A stretch of DNA of 64,000 nucleotides from Mycolicibacterium iranicum. Lineage in GTDB: Bacteria; Actinomycetota; Actinomycetes; Mycobacteriales; Mycobacteriaceae. The notes below the pieces were generated by a model. It did no database searches. It was not told where the DNA came from and saw nothing but the letters and a program-made list of their open reading frames with translations. Positions 56,608 to 64,000 of the stretch are shown one piece after another (the stretch's first letter is position 1; every line of letters begins with the position of its first letter). The stretch is taken from positions 62,001 through 126,000 of the forward strand of contig NZ_LWCS01000098.1 of the NCBI RefSeq assembly GCF_001650495.1, written 5' to 3'. The translations under genes were made by a program, and so were the position numbers.

Positions 56608-57729
56608 GTGTCCGATCACATCCGCCACCTGAAGCTGTCCCACGTCGTCCTTCCACTGGAGAATCCGGTCAGCGACGCGAAAGTACTGACCGGACGCCAA
56701 AAACCACTGACCGAAACCGTCCTGCTCTTTGTCGAGGTGCTCACCGAAGACGGGCACACCGGAACCGGTTTCAGCTACTCGAAGCGTGCGGGCGGGCAGG
56801 CGCAGTACACCCACCTCAGGGAGGTTGCGGAGGTCGCGATCGGACAGGACCCGTCCGATATCGACCGCATCTACCAATCGCTGCTGTGGGCAGGTGCGTC
56901 GGTCGGCCGGTCCGGAACCGCCACCCAGGCCATCGCCGCGCTCGACGTGGCGCTGTATGACCTCAAGGCTCGCCGCGCCGGGCTGCCGCTGGCCAAGCTG
57001 CTTGGCGCACACCGCGATTCCTGCCGGGTCTACAACACTTCCGGCGGGTTCCTGCAGGCCTCGGTCGAGGAGATCAAGGAGAAGGCCAGCGCCTCGCTCG
57101 CCGCGGGCATCGGAGGCATCAAAATCAAAGTGGGACAACCCGATTGGCAGACCGACCTCGCGCGCGTCGCGGCCGTGCGCGAGCATCTCGGTGACGTCCC
57201 GCTGATGGTCGACGCCAACCAGCAGTGGGACCGCGCCCGCGCACGCCGCATGTGCCGTGAGCTCGAACAGTACGACCTGATCTGGATCGAGGAGCCCCTC
57301 GACGCGTGGGATGCGGTCGGGCACGCCGATCTCAGTCGCACCTTCGACACCCCCATCGCGACCGGCGAGATGCTGACGTCGGTGGGCGAGCACATGGCCC
57401 TCATCGACGCGGGCTACCGCGGCATCGTGCAGCCCGACGCCCCGCGCATCGGCGGCATCACGCCATTCCTGCGGTTCGCCACGTTGGCCTCGCACGCCGG
57501 TCTGGCGCTCGCCCCGCATTACGCCATGGAGATCCACCTACATCTGGCCGCCACCTATCCCACCGAACCGTGGGTGGAGCATTTCGAATGGCTCAACCCG
57601 CTGTTCGACGAGCGCATCGAGATCAAGGACGGACAGATGTGGCTGTCGGACCGGCCGGGCCTCGGTTTCACCCTCAGCGAGCGGATGCGCGACCTCACCG
57701 TGGAGTCCGCGGAGTTCGGTACGCGATGA
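56608..57729 (+). CDS. Enolase-superfamily sugar-acid dehydratase (mandelate racemase-like)
   Basis: A 373-residue member of the mandelate racemase/muconate lactonizing enzyme family. The KxK acid/base motif is IKIKVG (Lys172, Lys174). Mg ligands are Asp202 (MVDANQQWD), Glu228 (WIEEP) and Glu254 (ATGEML). His304 (APHYAMEIH) is the opposing catalytic base. This set matches L-talarate/galactarate dehydratase-type enzymes; the exact aldaric acid is inferred. The GTG start has GAGG 5-6 nt upstream. It is followed by a FadR-type regulator and a convergent Tct transporter, giving an uptake-and-dehydration module for a carboxylate. Two operator sites overlap its promoter. Confidence 0.85.
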   Translation: MSDHIRHLKLSHVVLPLENPVSDAKVLTGRQKPLTETVLLFVEVLTEDGHTGTGFSYSKRAGGQAQYTHLREVAEVAIGQDPSDIDRIYQSLLWAGASVGRSGTATQAIAALDVALYDLKARRAGLPLAKLLGAHRDSCRVYNTSGGFLQASVEEIKEKASASLAAGIGGIKIKVGQPDWQTDLARVAAVREHLGDVPLMVDANQQWDRARARRMCRELEQYDLIWIEEPLDAWDAVGHADLSRTFDTPIATGEMLTSVGEHMALIDAGYRGIVQPDAPRIGGITPFLRFATLASHAGLALAPHYAMEIHLHLAATYPTEPWVEHFEWLNPLFDERIEIKDGQMWLSDRPGLGFTLSERMRDLTVESAEFGTR

Positions 57730-57764
57730 CCACGCGATGATGTGGTGATGACGAGCGGACGTTC

Positions 57765-58448
57765 ATGACGACCACCATGGCGGCGCGGGTTGTCGCCGGG
57801 CTGAAGGACAAGATCTTCGCCGGCGACCTCCCTGCCGGGGAGAAGCTGCCGTCGGAGGCCGAGCTCATCGAGGAGTTCGGGGTCTCGCGCACGGTGGTGC
57901 GCGAAGCGGTCACCAGACTGCGCGCCGAAGGTCTCGTGGAAACATTCCAGGGCCGCGGCTCCTATGTGCTCGCCCTCCCCCAGTCGACGGCGTTCACCGT
58001 CGGGCCCGTCGAGATCCGCACCCAGCGAGACGTGCTCGACGTCGTCGATCTGCGGCTCGGCATCGAGAGCGAGGCTGCCGCGCTGGCCGCGGGGCGGGCG
58101 GACGGATCCGGCCGCGCCGCGGTGCGCGCCGCGCTGGAGGCGTTCGAAAGCGCCGCACCCGAGGATGCCGTCGAGGCCGACTTCCGCTTTCACCGGGCTG
58201 TCACCGAGGCCTCCGGCAACAGGTTCTTCCTCGACCTGGTGGACTCCCTCGGGCCCATGACGATCATGCTGGCCCGCACCCGCCTCGGCGAGGAGCACTC
58301 GATCGTGCACGCCGAGCACGCGGAGCGGGTGCGCCGCGAACATGCCGACATCGCCGCCGCGGTTGTGGCGGGTGACGTGGAGACCGCGCGGGCGGCGATG
58401 CGGGTACACCTGGGCAACACCCGTCGCCGCCTCGACTCCAGCCGATGA
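57765..58448 (+). CDS. GntR-family regulator, FadR subfamily
   Basis: A 227-residue repressor. The winged helix (about 5-72) contains GEKLPSEAELIEEFGVSRTVVREAVTRLRAEGLVETFQGRGSYV in sections. The C-terminal FCD domain has a metal-binding set with Asp/His candidates in FRFHRAVTEASGN and EHAERVRREHADI. It very likely senses a sugar acid and controls the preceding dehydratase gene through the two TNGTNNNACNA-type sites at 56560-56591, and perhaps the convergent tctCBA operon. The ATG is 35 nt after the dehydratase stop. Its stop is 3 bp from the tctA stop. Confidence 0.9.
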   Translation: MTTTMAARVVAGLKDKIFAGDLPAGEKLPSEAELIEEFGVSRTVVREAVTRLRAEGLVETFQGRGSYVLALPQSTAFTVGPVEIRTQRDVLDVVDLRLGIESEAAALAAGRADGSGRAAVRAALEAFESAAPEDAVEADFRFHRAVTEASGNRFFLDLVDSLGPMTIMLARTRLGEEHSIVHAEHAERVRREHADIAAAVVAGDVETARAAMRVHLGNTRRRLDSSR

Positions 58449-58451
58449 CGG

Positions 58452-59984
58452 TCACACGCCCAGTTTGTCCGTCTCCACGGCCTTTTCGTCTCCCCGCGAC
58501 CTGTCCTTTCGCGACTTCAGCAGGTGCCGTGCCAGCGGCAGCAGTGCGAGTGCGACGAACACGGCCAGCAGCACACCGGAGATCGGCCGGGTGACGAACC
58601 CGGTCGGGTCACCACTGAAGATCAACAGCGACCGCCGGGTGCTCGACTCGATGATCGAGCCCAGCACGAAGGCCAACACCATCGGCCCCGGGTCGAAACC
58701 GGCCTTCTTCATCAGATATCCGACAATGCCGAACGCCACCATCAAGAAGATGTCGAAGGTCGAGTTGTTGATCGTGTAGACGCCGAGCAGCGTGATGAGT
58801 GCTGTGATCGGCGCGAGGATTGCGGGCCGTACCCGCAGGATGCGGACGAACAGTCCGACCAGCGGGACGGACAGGATCAGCAACAGGATGTTGCCGATGT
58901 ACATCGAGTTGATGACGCCCCAGAACACGTCGGGGTGCTCGTCGACGAGCTGCGGGCCCGGAGACACCCCGAGGATCAGCAGCGCGCCGAACAGCATCGC
59001 CATGGTCGCGTTGGCGGGCAGGCCGATGGTGAGCAGCGGGATGAACGACGAGGTGGCCGCCGCGTTGTTGGCCGTCTCGGGAGCCGCGACGCCCTCGACG
59101 GCGCCGCGGCCGAAACGTACCGGGGTCTTGCTGCGGCGCTTCTCGGTCGCGTACGCCACGATCGATGACAGCACGGCGCCGCCGCCCGGGAGCACACCCA
59201 GCACGAAGCCGATGATGGACCCGCGGCCGATGGCGCCGGAGGACTGCCGGAGATCCTTGCGCGACGGCCAGGCGTTGCCGACCGTGGCAGGCGGTGCGAC
59301 CTTGCGGTGGCGCTGCTCCAGGTTGTAGAGGATTTCTCCGACGCCGAACAGCCCCATCGCCACGACGACGAAGTCGATGCCGTCCGCGAGCTGGAGACTG
59401 TCGAAGGTGAAACGGGATGCGCCGGTGAAGCTGTCGCGTCCGACCGTGGCGAGCAGCAAGCCGACCGCCCCCGCGATCAACGCCTTGAGCTTGTTGCCGC
59501 TGCCGATGGTCGCGACGAGCAGCACGCCCAGCAGCGCCAGCGCCGCATACTCGGGCGGGCCGAAGTCGAGTGCGACCTTCGCTACCACAGGCGCCAGCAG
59601 GGTCAGCCCGATGATCGAGATCGTGGCTCCCACAAAGGAACCGACGGCCGCAATGCCGAGCGCCGTGCCTGCTCTGCCCTGTTTGGCCAGGGCGAAGCCG
59701 TCGAAAATAGTCACCACGGACGACGCCTCGCCGGGTAGCCGCAACAGGACCGACGTGATGGTGCCGCCGTATTGGGCGCCGTAGTAGATGCCGGCCAGCA
59801 TGATGATCGCCGACACCGGATCGATGGTGTAGGTGATCGGGAGCAGGATCGCGATGGTGGCTGCGGGTCCGAGGCCCGGCAGCACGCCGATGACCATGCC
59901 GATCAGCACGCCGACGAGGCAGTAGAGCAGGTTCTTCGGCTCGACGACGAGAGCGAACCCGTCGAGGAATGCGGTGATGTCCAT
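58452..59984 (-). CDS. tctA: Tripartite tricarboxylate transporter, large membrane subunit TctA
   Basis: A 510-residue membrane protein with about 11-12 helices. Typical TctA motifs: GVLPGLGPAATIAILLPITY near 35, YYGAQYGGTITSVLLRLPGEASS near 68, GFVLGVLPGGGAVLSS near 258, and APETANNAAATSSFIPLLTIGLPAN near 300. It forms the ion-driven channel with TctB and takes substrate from the binding protein TctC. The C-terminus is cytosolic and highly charged. ATG start 15 bp after tctB. Beside the sugar-acid dehydratase, the likely cargo is an aldarate or a similar di-/tricarboxylate. Confidence 0.93.
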   Translation of the reverse strand: MDITAFLDGFALVVEPKNLLYCLVGVLIGMVIGVLPGLGPAATIAILLPITYTIDPVSAIIMLAGIYYGAQYGGTITSVLLRLPGEASSVVTIFDGFALAKQGRAGTALGIAAVGSFVGATISIIGLTLLAPVVAKVALDFGPPEYAALALLGVLLVATIGSGNKLKALIAGAVGLLLATVGRDSFTGASRFTFDSLQLADGIDFVVVAMGLFGVGEILYNLEQRHRKVAPPATVGNAWPSRKDLRQSSGAIGRGSIIGFVLGVLPGGGAVLSSIVAYATEKRRSKTPVRFGRGAVEGVAAPETANNAAATSSFIPLLTIGLPANATMAMLFGALLILGVSPGPQLVDEHPDVFWGVINSMYIGNILLLILSVPLVGLFVRILRVRPAILAPITALITLLGVYTINNSTFDIFLMVAFGIVGYLMKKAGFDPGPMVLAFVLGSIIESSTRRSLLIFSGDPTGFVTRPISGVLLAVFVALALLPLARHLLKSRKDRSRGDEKAVETDKLGV

Positions 59985-59999
59985 GTTGGTGCGTCGTTC

Positions 60000-60536
60000 C
60001 TAGAGAGATATCAAGTGCGGCAACGGAATTCGCAGGCCGTAGAGAAACAGGAAGTAGAATGCAGCTACGGTGACCACGCTGATCACCACGGTGCTGCGCC
60101 AGCTTTCGCCGCCGAGGAACTTCAGCCAGATCACGCACAGCGCGAGCGCGGGGATCTCGAACCCGGTGAGCGGCAACAGGAGTCCGAACGCCACGAAGGT
60201 GACGATGCCCGCCACGGCGAGCTGGCTGCTGCTGGTGAACGCCTCGCTGTCGGTCAGCCCGCGACCGGTCACCAGCAGCAGCGCCGACAGTGCGGCGATG
60301 ACCACGCTGACGACGAACGGCCACAAGCCGGGGCCGGGTTCACGCAGCGATCCGAGTCCGTACCCGAATGACAGCGCACCGCCCCCGATTCCGATTGCCA
60401 AACTCACCAGCGCCCCGACCATCTGGTAGACGGGCCCCCCGGGGGTGGGGCGGTCCTCTTCCATCTCCTGGGCGACTTCGGCCTCGATCTCGGCGAGGAT
60501 GTCGCGGGTATGGGGGTGGGGCGCGGGCTCGGTCAC
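60000..60536 (-). CDS. tctB: Tripartite tricarboxylate transporter, small subunit TctB
   Basis: A 178-residue membrane protein with four predicted helices (about 40-62, 75-95, 108-140, 150-170) after a cytosolic, acidic N-terminus (ILAEIEAEVAQEMEEDRP). It is the small subunit of a TTT transporter. Helix 1 has the family feature SFGYGLGSLREPGPGLWPFVVS. It starts with GTG 3 bp after the tctC stop and ends 15 bp before tctA, so the three genes form one operon tctC-tctB-tctA. Confidence 0.88.
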   Translation of the reverse strand: MTEPAPHPHTRDILAEIEAEVAQEMEEDRPTPGGPVYQMVGALVSLAIGIGGGALSFGYGLGSLREPGPGLWPFVVSVVIAALSALLLVTGRGLTDSEAFTSSSQLAVAGIVTFVAFGLLLPLTGFEIPALALCVIWLKFLGGESWRSTVVISVVTVAAFYFLFLYGLRIPLPHLISL

Positions 60537-60539
60537 GGC

Positions 60540-61550
60540 TCAGGCCTCGTTGCGCAGGTTGATGCCGTACTGCTGGACCAGGTCGGCGTAGCGCTGGCGG
60601 TCCTCCTCGAGCTGCGCGACGACCTCGTCACCGGAGACCTCCATCGGGGTGAGGCTGTTCTGCTCGTTGAACGCCTTGTAGTCCTCGGTGTCGAAGGTGG
60701 CTTTCATCCCTTCCACGAGCCGGTCGCGTACTTCCTGCGGGGTACCTTTGGGCACGGTCATGAAGCGGTACTGCGTCACCTCGACGTCAAGACCCTGTTC
60801 CTTGGCCGTCGGCACATCGGGCAGATAGGCAATGCGGTCGGGCCCGAATACCGCCAGGGGCGTGAGCTTTCCGGACTGAATGTTCTCGATGGCCTCACCG
60901 ACCTGGATACTTGCGACGTCGACCTGGTTGCCGAGCACCGCGGCCAGCGCGGGTGCGCCGCCGTCGAACGGCACGGCCTGGGCGTTGACGTTGCTCGTCT
61001 TGAAGAGCAGCGCCGCCGAGAGTTGGGCGCCGGTGCCGACCCCGGTGGTGCCGTATCGGACGACCCGGGTCGCGCTCCTGATGTCGTCGAGCGTGCGGTA
61101 TCCGCTGGCGGGATTGGTGACCAGGACGTAGTCGTCGCGGGATACGCCTTGGACGATGTCGAAGCTGTCGAGGTTGGTGACCTCGTTCTCGGCCACGGCC
61201 AACGGGGTGATCGTGAACAGCGACGCGTTCTGGATCGCGATCTTCGAGCCGTCGGGCTTGGCATTGGCGATCTCGGCCGCGGCAAGCGCGCCGTTGGCGC
61301 CTTCGCGGTTGATGACCGGGAAGGAGGCGCCCAGGCTGTCGGACAGACCTTTGGAGACGGCACGACTGATCAGGTCGCTTGACCCGCCCGCGGACGCGCC
61401 GACGTACATCTCGACCGTTCCGGATGGATAGTCACCGCCGGAGCCACCGCCGGTGGTGCTCTGCACTCCGCTGCAGCCGGTCACTGCGAGGCCGGTGGCG
61501 GTCAGGACGGCGATGCCGCGCATGAGTGAGGTGGGCAGGGCGAGGTTCAT
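60540..61550 (-). CDS. tctC: TctC-type extracytoplasmic solute receptor, lipoprotein
   Basis: A 336-residue binding protein of the TctC/Bug family. The lipobox LAVTGC gives a lipidated Cys26, followed by a Gly/Ser-rich spacer. The binding domain has VGASAGGSSDLISRAV, VINREGANGALAAAEIANAKPDG, and GGAPALAAVLGNQVDVAS, all typical positions of substrate contacts in the family. It delivers an organic acid to TctAB. The ATG has GGAG 7 nt upstream. It is the first gene of tctCBA; a promoter with paired GGTYGATACC elements lies at 61618-61673. Confidence 0.92.
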   Translation of the reverse strand: MNLALPTSLMRGIAVLTATGLAVTGCSGVQSTTGGGSGGDYPSGTVEMYVGASAGGSSDLISRAVSKGLSDSLGASFPVINREGANGALAAAEIANAKPDGSKIAIQNASLFTITPLAVAENEVTNLDSFDIVQGVSRDDYVLVTNPASGYRTLDDIRSATRVVRYGTTGVGTGAQLSAALLFKTSNVNAQAVPFDGGAPALAAVLGNQVDVASIQVGEAIENIQSGKLTPLAVFGPDRIAYLPDVPTAKEQGLDVEVTQYRFMTVPKGTPQEVRDRLVEGMKATFDTEDYKAFNEQNSLTPMEVSGDEVVAQLEEDRQRYADLVQQYGINLRNEA

Positions 61551-61617
61551 GGGTTCACTCCTTGTTTCGTGTGGTCCACGTAGCTGTCACGCACAGGTGT
61601 GGCGGGCGTCACTACGT

Positions 61618-61673
61618 ACGCTAAGCAGAGCGGTCGATACCTGTCCAAGCCGTTTTCGGCATAGGTTGATACC
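61618..61673 (-). promoter_or_regulatory. tctC promoter with two direct-repeat operator candidates
   Basis: TGGACA (61642-61647) and TAGCGT (61618-61623) are 18 nt apart, reading toward tctC. GGTCGATACC (61632-61641) lies in the spacer and GGTTGATACC (61664-61673) lies 32 bp upstream, about three helical turns. Position and repetition suggest a regulator site; the binder is unknown. Confidence 0.45.
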
Positions 61674-61818
61674 TTCTGAGCATCGGGAAGCGGTGGCGCG
61701 CGCCGATTTCGCCTGCGCGCACGCGGCCGGGTTGTAACGCCGGCGCCCGCTGCAGCGGTTTCACATTCGTCACCGCTGCGATATGTTCGCACCGCATACC
61801 GAACCCGAGGGAGTTGTC

Positions 61819-62310
61819 GTGAACAAGCTCGTTGCGCTCAGCGGCGGATTGGTCGCCGCCGGAACAGCCACGCTGATCGGTGCCGGTGTGGCGATGTCGC
61901 AACCGCAGCCGGGTGCAGCGGCGCATCCCTCGAACGTCATCGGCGAGCAGTACGGCCGTGCGCTGGCGATTCTGAAGAGCCAGGGCGTCAAGGCCTACTT
62001 CGGCGGCTCCACCGGCAGCGTGCTGCCGCAGTCGTCCTGCCTGGTCGGTTCGCAGAAGGTCACCAGCGGTGGTCGCATGCTCCTGATGCTCGACTGCACG
62101 CAGGCCGCCGCGGACCAGATCAAGGCGATGGGTCCGACCGGTGGACCGACTGTGGGCGCGAACGGCGTCACCACGGTCACCCCGACCCCTATGGTCCCAG
62201 TCGCCGGTGCCCCCGGCGCGGGTATGGCGCCGCCGGCGCCCGGCATCGTGCAGAGCGTCCCGCAGGGGGGCGGCGCCCCGATCATCGCCAACACGTCGCC
62301 GCAGCCCTGA
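61819..62310 (+). CDS. Exported Ala/Pro-rich protein of unknown function
   Basis: A 163-residue secreted protein that I do not recognise. The signal peptide (about 1-30: MNKLVALSGGLVAAGTATLI, then GVAMSQ) is followed by a small globular region (about 38-108) with two Cys residues (SSCLVGS and LDCTQ) that may form a disulfide, and a low-complexity C-terminus rich in Pro, Gly, Val and Thr (about 110-163). The GTG at 61819 has GAGGGAG 5 nt upstream. It stands alone, divergent from tctC over about 270 bp and upstream of the palindrome-controlled hydrolase gene. A mycobacterial cell-envelope protein is my guess. Confidence 0.72.
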   Translation: MNKLVALSGGLVAAGTATLIGAGVAMSQPQPGAAAHPSNVIGEQYGRALAILKSQGVKAYFGGSTGSVLPQSSCLVGSQKVTSGGRMLLMLDCTQAAADQIKAMGPTGGPTVGANGVTTVTPTPMVPVAGAPGAGMAPPAPGIVQSVPQGGGAPIIANTSPQP

Positions 62311-62358
62311 TACCTGCCGACACCTAACCGGTACCCGCGTTCCCACTAACGGGTCTGC

Positions 62359-62391
62359 TTCGTCGTAAACTCAGCACGAGTTCACGACGAA
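62359..62391. promoter_or_regulatory. 33-bp near-perfect palindrome over the hydrolase promoter
   Basis: Arms TTCGTCGTAAACTC (62359-62372) and GAGTTCACGACGAA (62378-62391) pair at 13 of 14 positions around a 5-nt centre. A TAAACT -10 (62366-62371) lies in the first arm and the RBS AGGAG begins just after the second. A dimeric repressor site is most likely; a 5' hairpin in the RNA is the alternative. Confidence 0.65.
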
Positions 62392-62402
62392 CAGGAGCCG
62401 CA

Positions 62403-63305
62403 ATGCTGCGACCGCGCCGTTCTGCCGCGGAGATCAACCCCGGTCCCGTCCAGATCCAGGCCCGCAAGGTGCACTTCGATGTCGCCGACGTGCCCTTGCA
62501 CTGGATTCCCGGCCATCCGGTCGCCTCGCACGTCGTCAGTGTCCTCAACATCGTGCTTCCCGCGGGTGAGCGCTGGTTCGTCGAGACGTTCAACGAGGCA
62601 CTTCCGCTGGTCAAAGACCCCAAGCTGGCCGATGACATCCGGGGGTTCATCGGCCAGGAAGCCACGCACGCCGACGTGCACGACCAGGTCCTGCACGAGT
62701 TCATGGTTCATCACGGCGTGGACCCGACGCCGATCCTCGATCAGATCGAGCATTTGTTCAGCGGGGTCCTCGCGCCGCTGGACGGCGCTGTCGACGAAGC
62801 CCGCCGGATGAACCACCTGTGCGACCGGCTCTGGCTGATCGCCGCGATCGAGCACTACACCGCTGTCATGGGAGATTTCGCGCTGAACTGCACGTGGGAC
62901 GATCACGGTGCCGACCCGACGCTGGTGGACATGTTCCGCTGGCACGGCAGCGAGGAGGTCGAACACCGCAGCGTCGCCCACGACGTCGCCGTCTACTTCC
63001 ATGACAGCTATTTCGCAAGGATCCGCGCGATGGCGATGTCGTCGACGATGCTGTTCGTCTTCTTCCAGCGGGCGGCCTGGTATCTGGTGAAACACGACCC
63101 CTCGGTGGATGCCACGTGGTGGGGGTTCAACAAGATGCGGATGCGTGACTCGAAGTTGGGCCTGCTCCCCCTCTACCGCAACCTTTTCGGCTCCAGCACC
63201 CTCGGCTATTTCCGTCCCGGCTATTCGCCGGAGCAGCTGGGCTCCACCGCCCAGGCGGTCGCCTACCTGGCCACCTCACCGGCGGCGCGCGCCGCACATC
63301 TGTGA
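62403..63305 (+). CDS. Metal-dependent hydrolase family protein (PF10118 type)
   Basis: A 300-residue protein of the family annotated as predicted metal-dependent hydrolase. It is helical with conserved acidic and His residues: GQEATHADVHDQVLHEF near 80, IAAIEHYTAVMGDF near 148 and WHGSEEVEHRSVAHDV near 180. These resemble ferritin-like di-iron ligand sets (ExxH repeats), so a di-iron oxidative role is as possible as hydrolysis. AGGAG lies 5 nt before the ATG. The stop overlaps the start of a reductase gene (TGATG), which supports a redox pair. A large palindrome upstream suggests tight control by an unlinked regulator. Confidence 0.82.
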   Translation: MLRPRRSAAEINPGPVQIQARKVHFDVADVPLHWIPGHPVASHVVSVLNIVLPAGERWFVETFNEALPLVKDPKLADDIRGFIGQEATHADVHDQVLHEFMVHHGVDPTPILDQIEHLFSGVLAPLDGAVDEARRMNHLCDRLWLIAAIEHYTAVMGDFALNCTWDDHGADPTLVDMFRWHGSEEVEHRSVAHDVAVYFHDSYFARIRAMAMSSTMLFVFFQRAAWYLVKHDPSVDATWWGFNKMRMRDSKLGLLPLYRNLFGSSTLGYFRPGYSPEQLGSTAQAVAYLATSPAARAAHL

Positions 63306-64000
63306 TGCGGCTCCTCGAGCGATACCGCCGGGTGCCGCCGAGCGCGTCGGGACGGCTCCGGCACGACCCGACCCTGGGGTTGGCCGATGCGGCGATCTCC
63401 GGGCTGTTCGCCGCGTCGGCGGCAGTGCGGCGCATCCGGCCACCCGCGGCGACACCGGACACCTTCGGCCTGACCGTCGCCGCGCGGCGCACCGTCGCCC
63501 GAGACCAGGACGTCGTCGAGCTGACGCTCACTCCCGGCGACGGCACCCCGGTGCCACCGTGGTTCCCCGGCGCTCACCTTGATCTGCACCTACCCAGCGG
63601 CGCGGTTCGCCAGTACTCGCTGTGCGGTGATCCCATTGCCGCAACCGATTACCGGATCGCGGTACGGCGCATCCCCGACGGCGGCGGGGGATCGATCGAG
63701 GTGCACGACGCCCTGCCGGTGGGATCGACGGTGCGGACCCACGGTCCGCGCAATGCGTTCCCCCTCACGGTGCCCGGCTACGGCTCCCCCGCCCGCCGAT
63801 TCCGGTTCATCGCAGGCGGTATCGGCATCACGCCGATCCTGCCGATGCTCGCCCTGGCCCGCCGCCTCGGCATCGACTGGTCGATGGTCTACACGGGCCG
63901 ATCCCTCGACAGCCTCCCGTTCGTCGACGAGGTCGCGGGCTTCGGCGCGGCCGTCGAGGTCCGCACCGACGACCGCAACGGGTTGCCGTCGGCGGCCGAA
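63305..64000 (+). CDS. Phthalate-dioxygenase-reductase-type protein, C-terminus outside window
   Basis: At least 232 residues of an FMN/NAD reductase of the PDR/VanB type. After an N-terminal extension (about 1-50) come the flavin barrel with FPGAHLDLHLPSGAVRQYSLCG (RxYS flavin motif near 103), GPRNAFPL, and the NAD-binding lobe with FIAGGIGITPILPML near 180. The plant-type 2Fe-2S domain expected at the C-terminus lies beyond the window. It is translationally coupled (1-nt overlap) to the PF10118 protein and could supply it with electrons. The start ATG has no separate RBS, as usual for such coupling. Confidence 0.87.
   Translation, partial: MRLLERYRRVPPSASGRLRHDPTLGLADAAISGLFAASAAVRRIRPPAATPDTFGLTVAARRTVARDQDVVELTLTPGDGTPVPPWFPGAHLDLHLPSGAVRQYSLCGDPIAATDYRIAVRRIPDGGGGSIEVHDALPVGSTVRTHGPRNAFPLTVPGYGSPARRFRFIAGGIGITPILPMLALARRLGIDWSMVYTGRSLDSLPFVDEVAGFGAAVEVRTDDRNGLPSAAE

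Overview
This is a high-GC actinobacterial window from a mycobacterium. It carries garA, secA2, two DUF881 genes flanking a small basic protein gene, a MerR/nuclease-like/MerR run, a BacA-type ABC transporter and PpsA-E type polyketide synthases. The order of the middle part (sterol desaturase, secreted trypsin-like protein, TetR, flavoprotein, BacA-like ABC, secA2, pgsA2, DUF881-sbp-DUF881, gcvH, garA, merR, bifunctional nuclease, merR, gcvP) follows M. tuberculosis Rv1814-Rv1832 as I remember it. It lacks the PE_PGRS33 and ilvG genes of that species and has a second BacA-like gene. A non-tuberculous, probably fast-growing mycobacterium is my inference.

Region 1 (1-29146, all minus strand) is a PDIM-like lipid locus. 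A type II thioesterase (tesA-like) is followed by a fatty acyl-AMP ligase (FAAL), a PKS with an N-terminal loading ACP, a second FAAL, a PpsA-like PKS that also has a loading ACP, a KS-AT-KR-DH-ACP protein, a PpsD-like KS-AT-DH-KR-ACP protein and a PpsE-like KS-AT-ACP-condensation protein cut by the window edge. Almost every junction is a 1- to 4-nt stop/start overlap. The unusual points are two FAAL/loading-module pairs in one locus, C-terminal tails that suggest a shortcut route, a KR placed before a DH, and no visible enoylreductase.

Region 2 (29167-40670, minus strand) is core mycobacterial: gcvP behind a tandem glycine riboswitch, two MerR regulators, a bifunctional-nuclease-family protein, GarA, GcvH, two DUF881 membrane proteins around a small basic protein, PgsA2 and SecA2. 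The thioesterase starts 20 nt after gcvP, so the PKS editing enzyme may share the riboswitch-controlled transcript.

Region 3 (40671-54306) has a decayed monooxygenase remnant, two tandem SbmA/BacA-type ABC transporters, a VOC protein plus flavoprotein pair behind a perfect KstR-type box, a TetR regulator divergent from a deazaflavin-oxidoreductase-like gene, a secreted trypsin-like protein, an amine-oxidase-like flavoenzyme, a sterol desaturase-family protein, a carboxylesterase and an MFS exporter.

Region 4 (54374-61550) has malQ and then a sugar-acid module: a mandelate-racemase-type dehydratase behind two FadR-type operator sites, its GntR/FadR regulator, and a convergent tripartite tricarboxylate transporter (tctCBA). 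Region 5 (61819-64000) has a secreted Ala/Pro-rich protein and a PF10118-type metal-dependent hydrolase behind a 33-bp near-perfect palindrome, translationally coupled to a phthalate-dioxygenase-reductase-type protein cut by the window end.

Coding starts were chosen from ribosome-binding sites, family length and overlap with neighbours. All family assignments rest on reading motifs and remembered relatives, not on a search.
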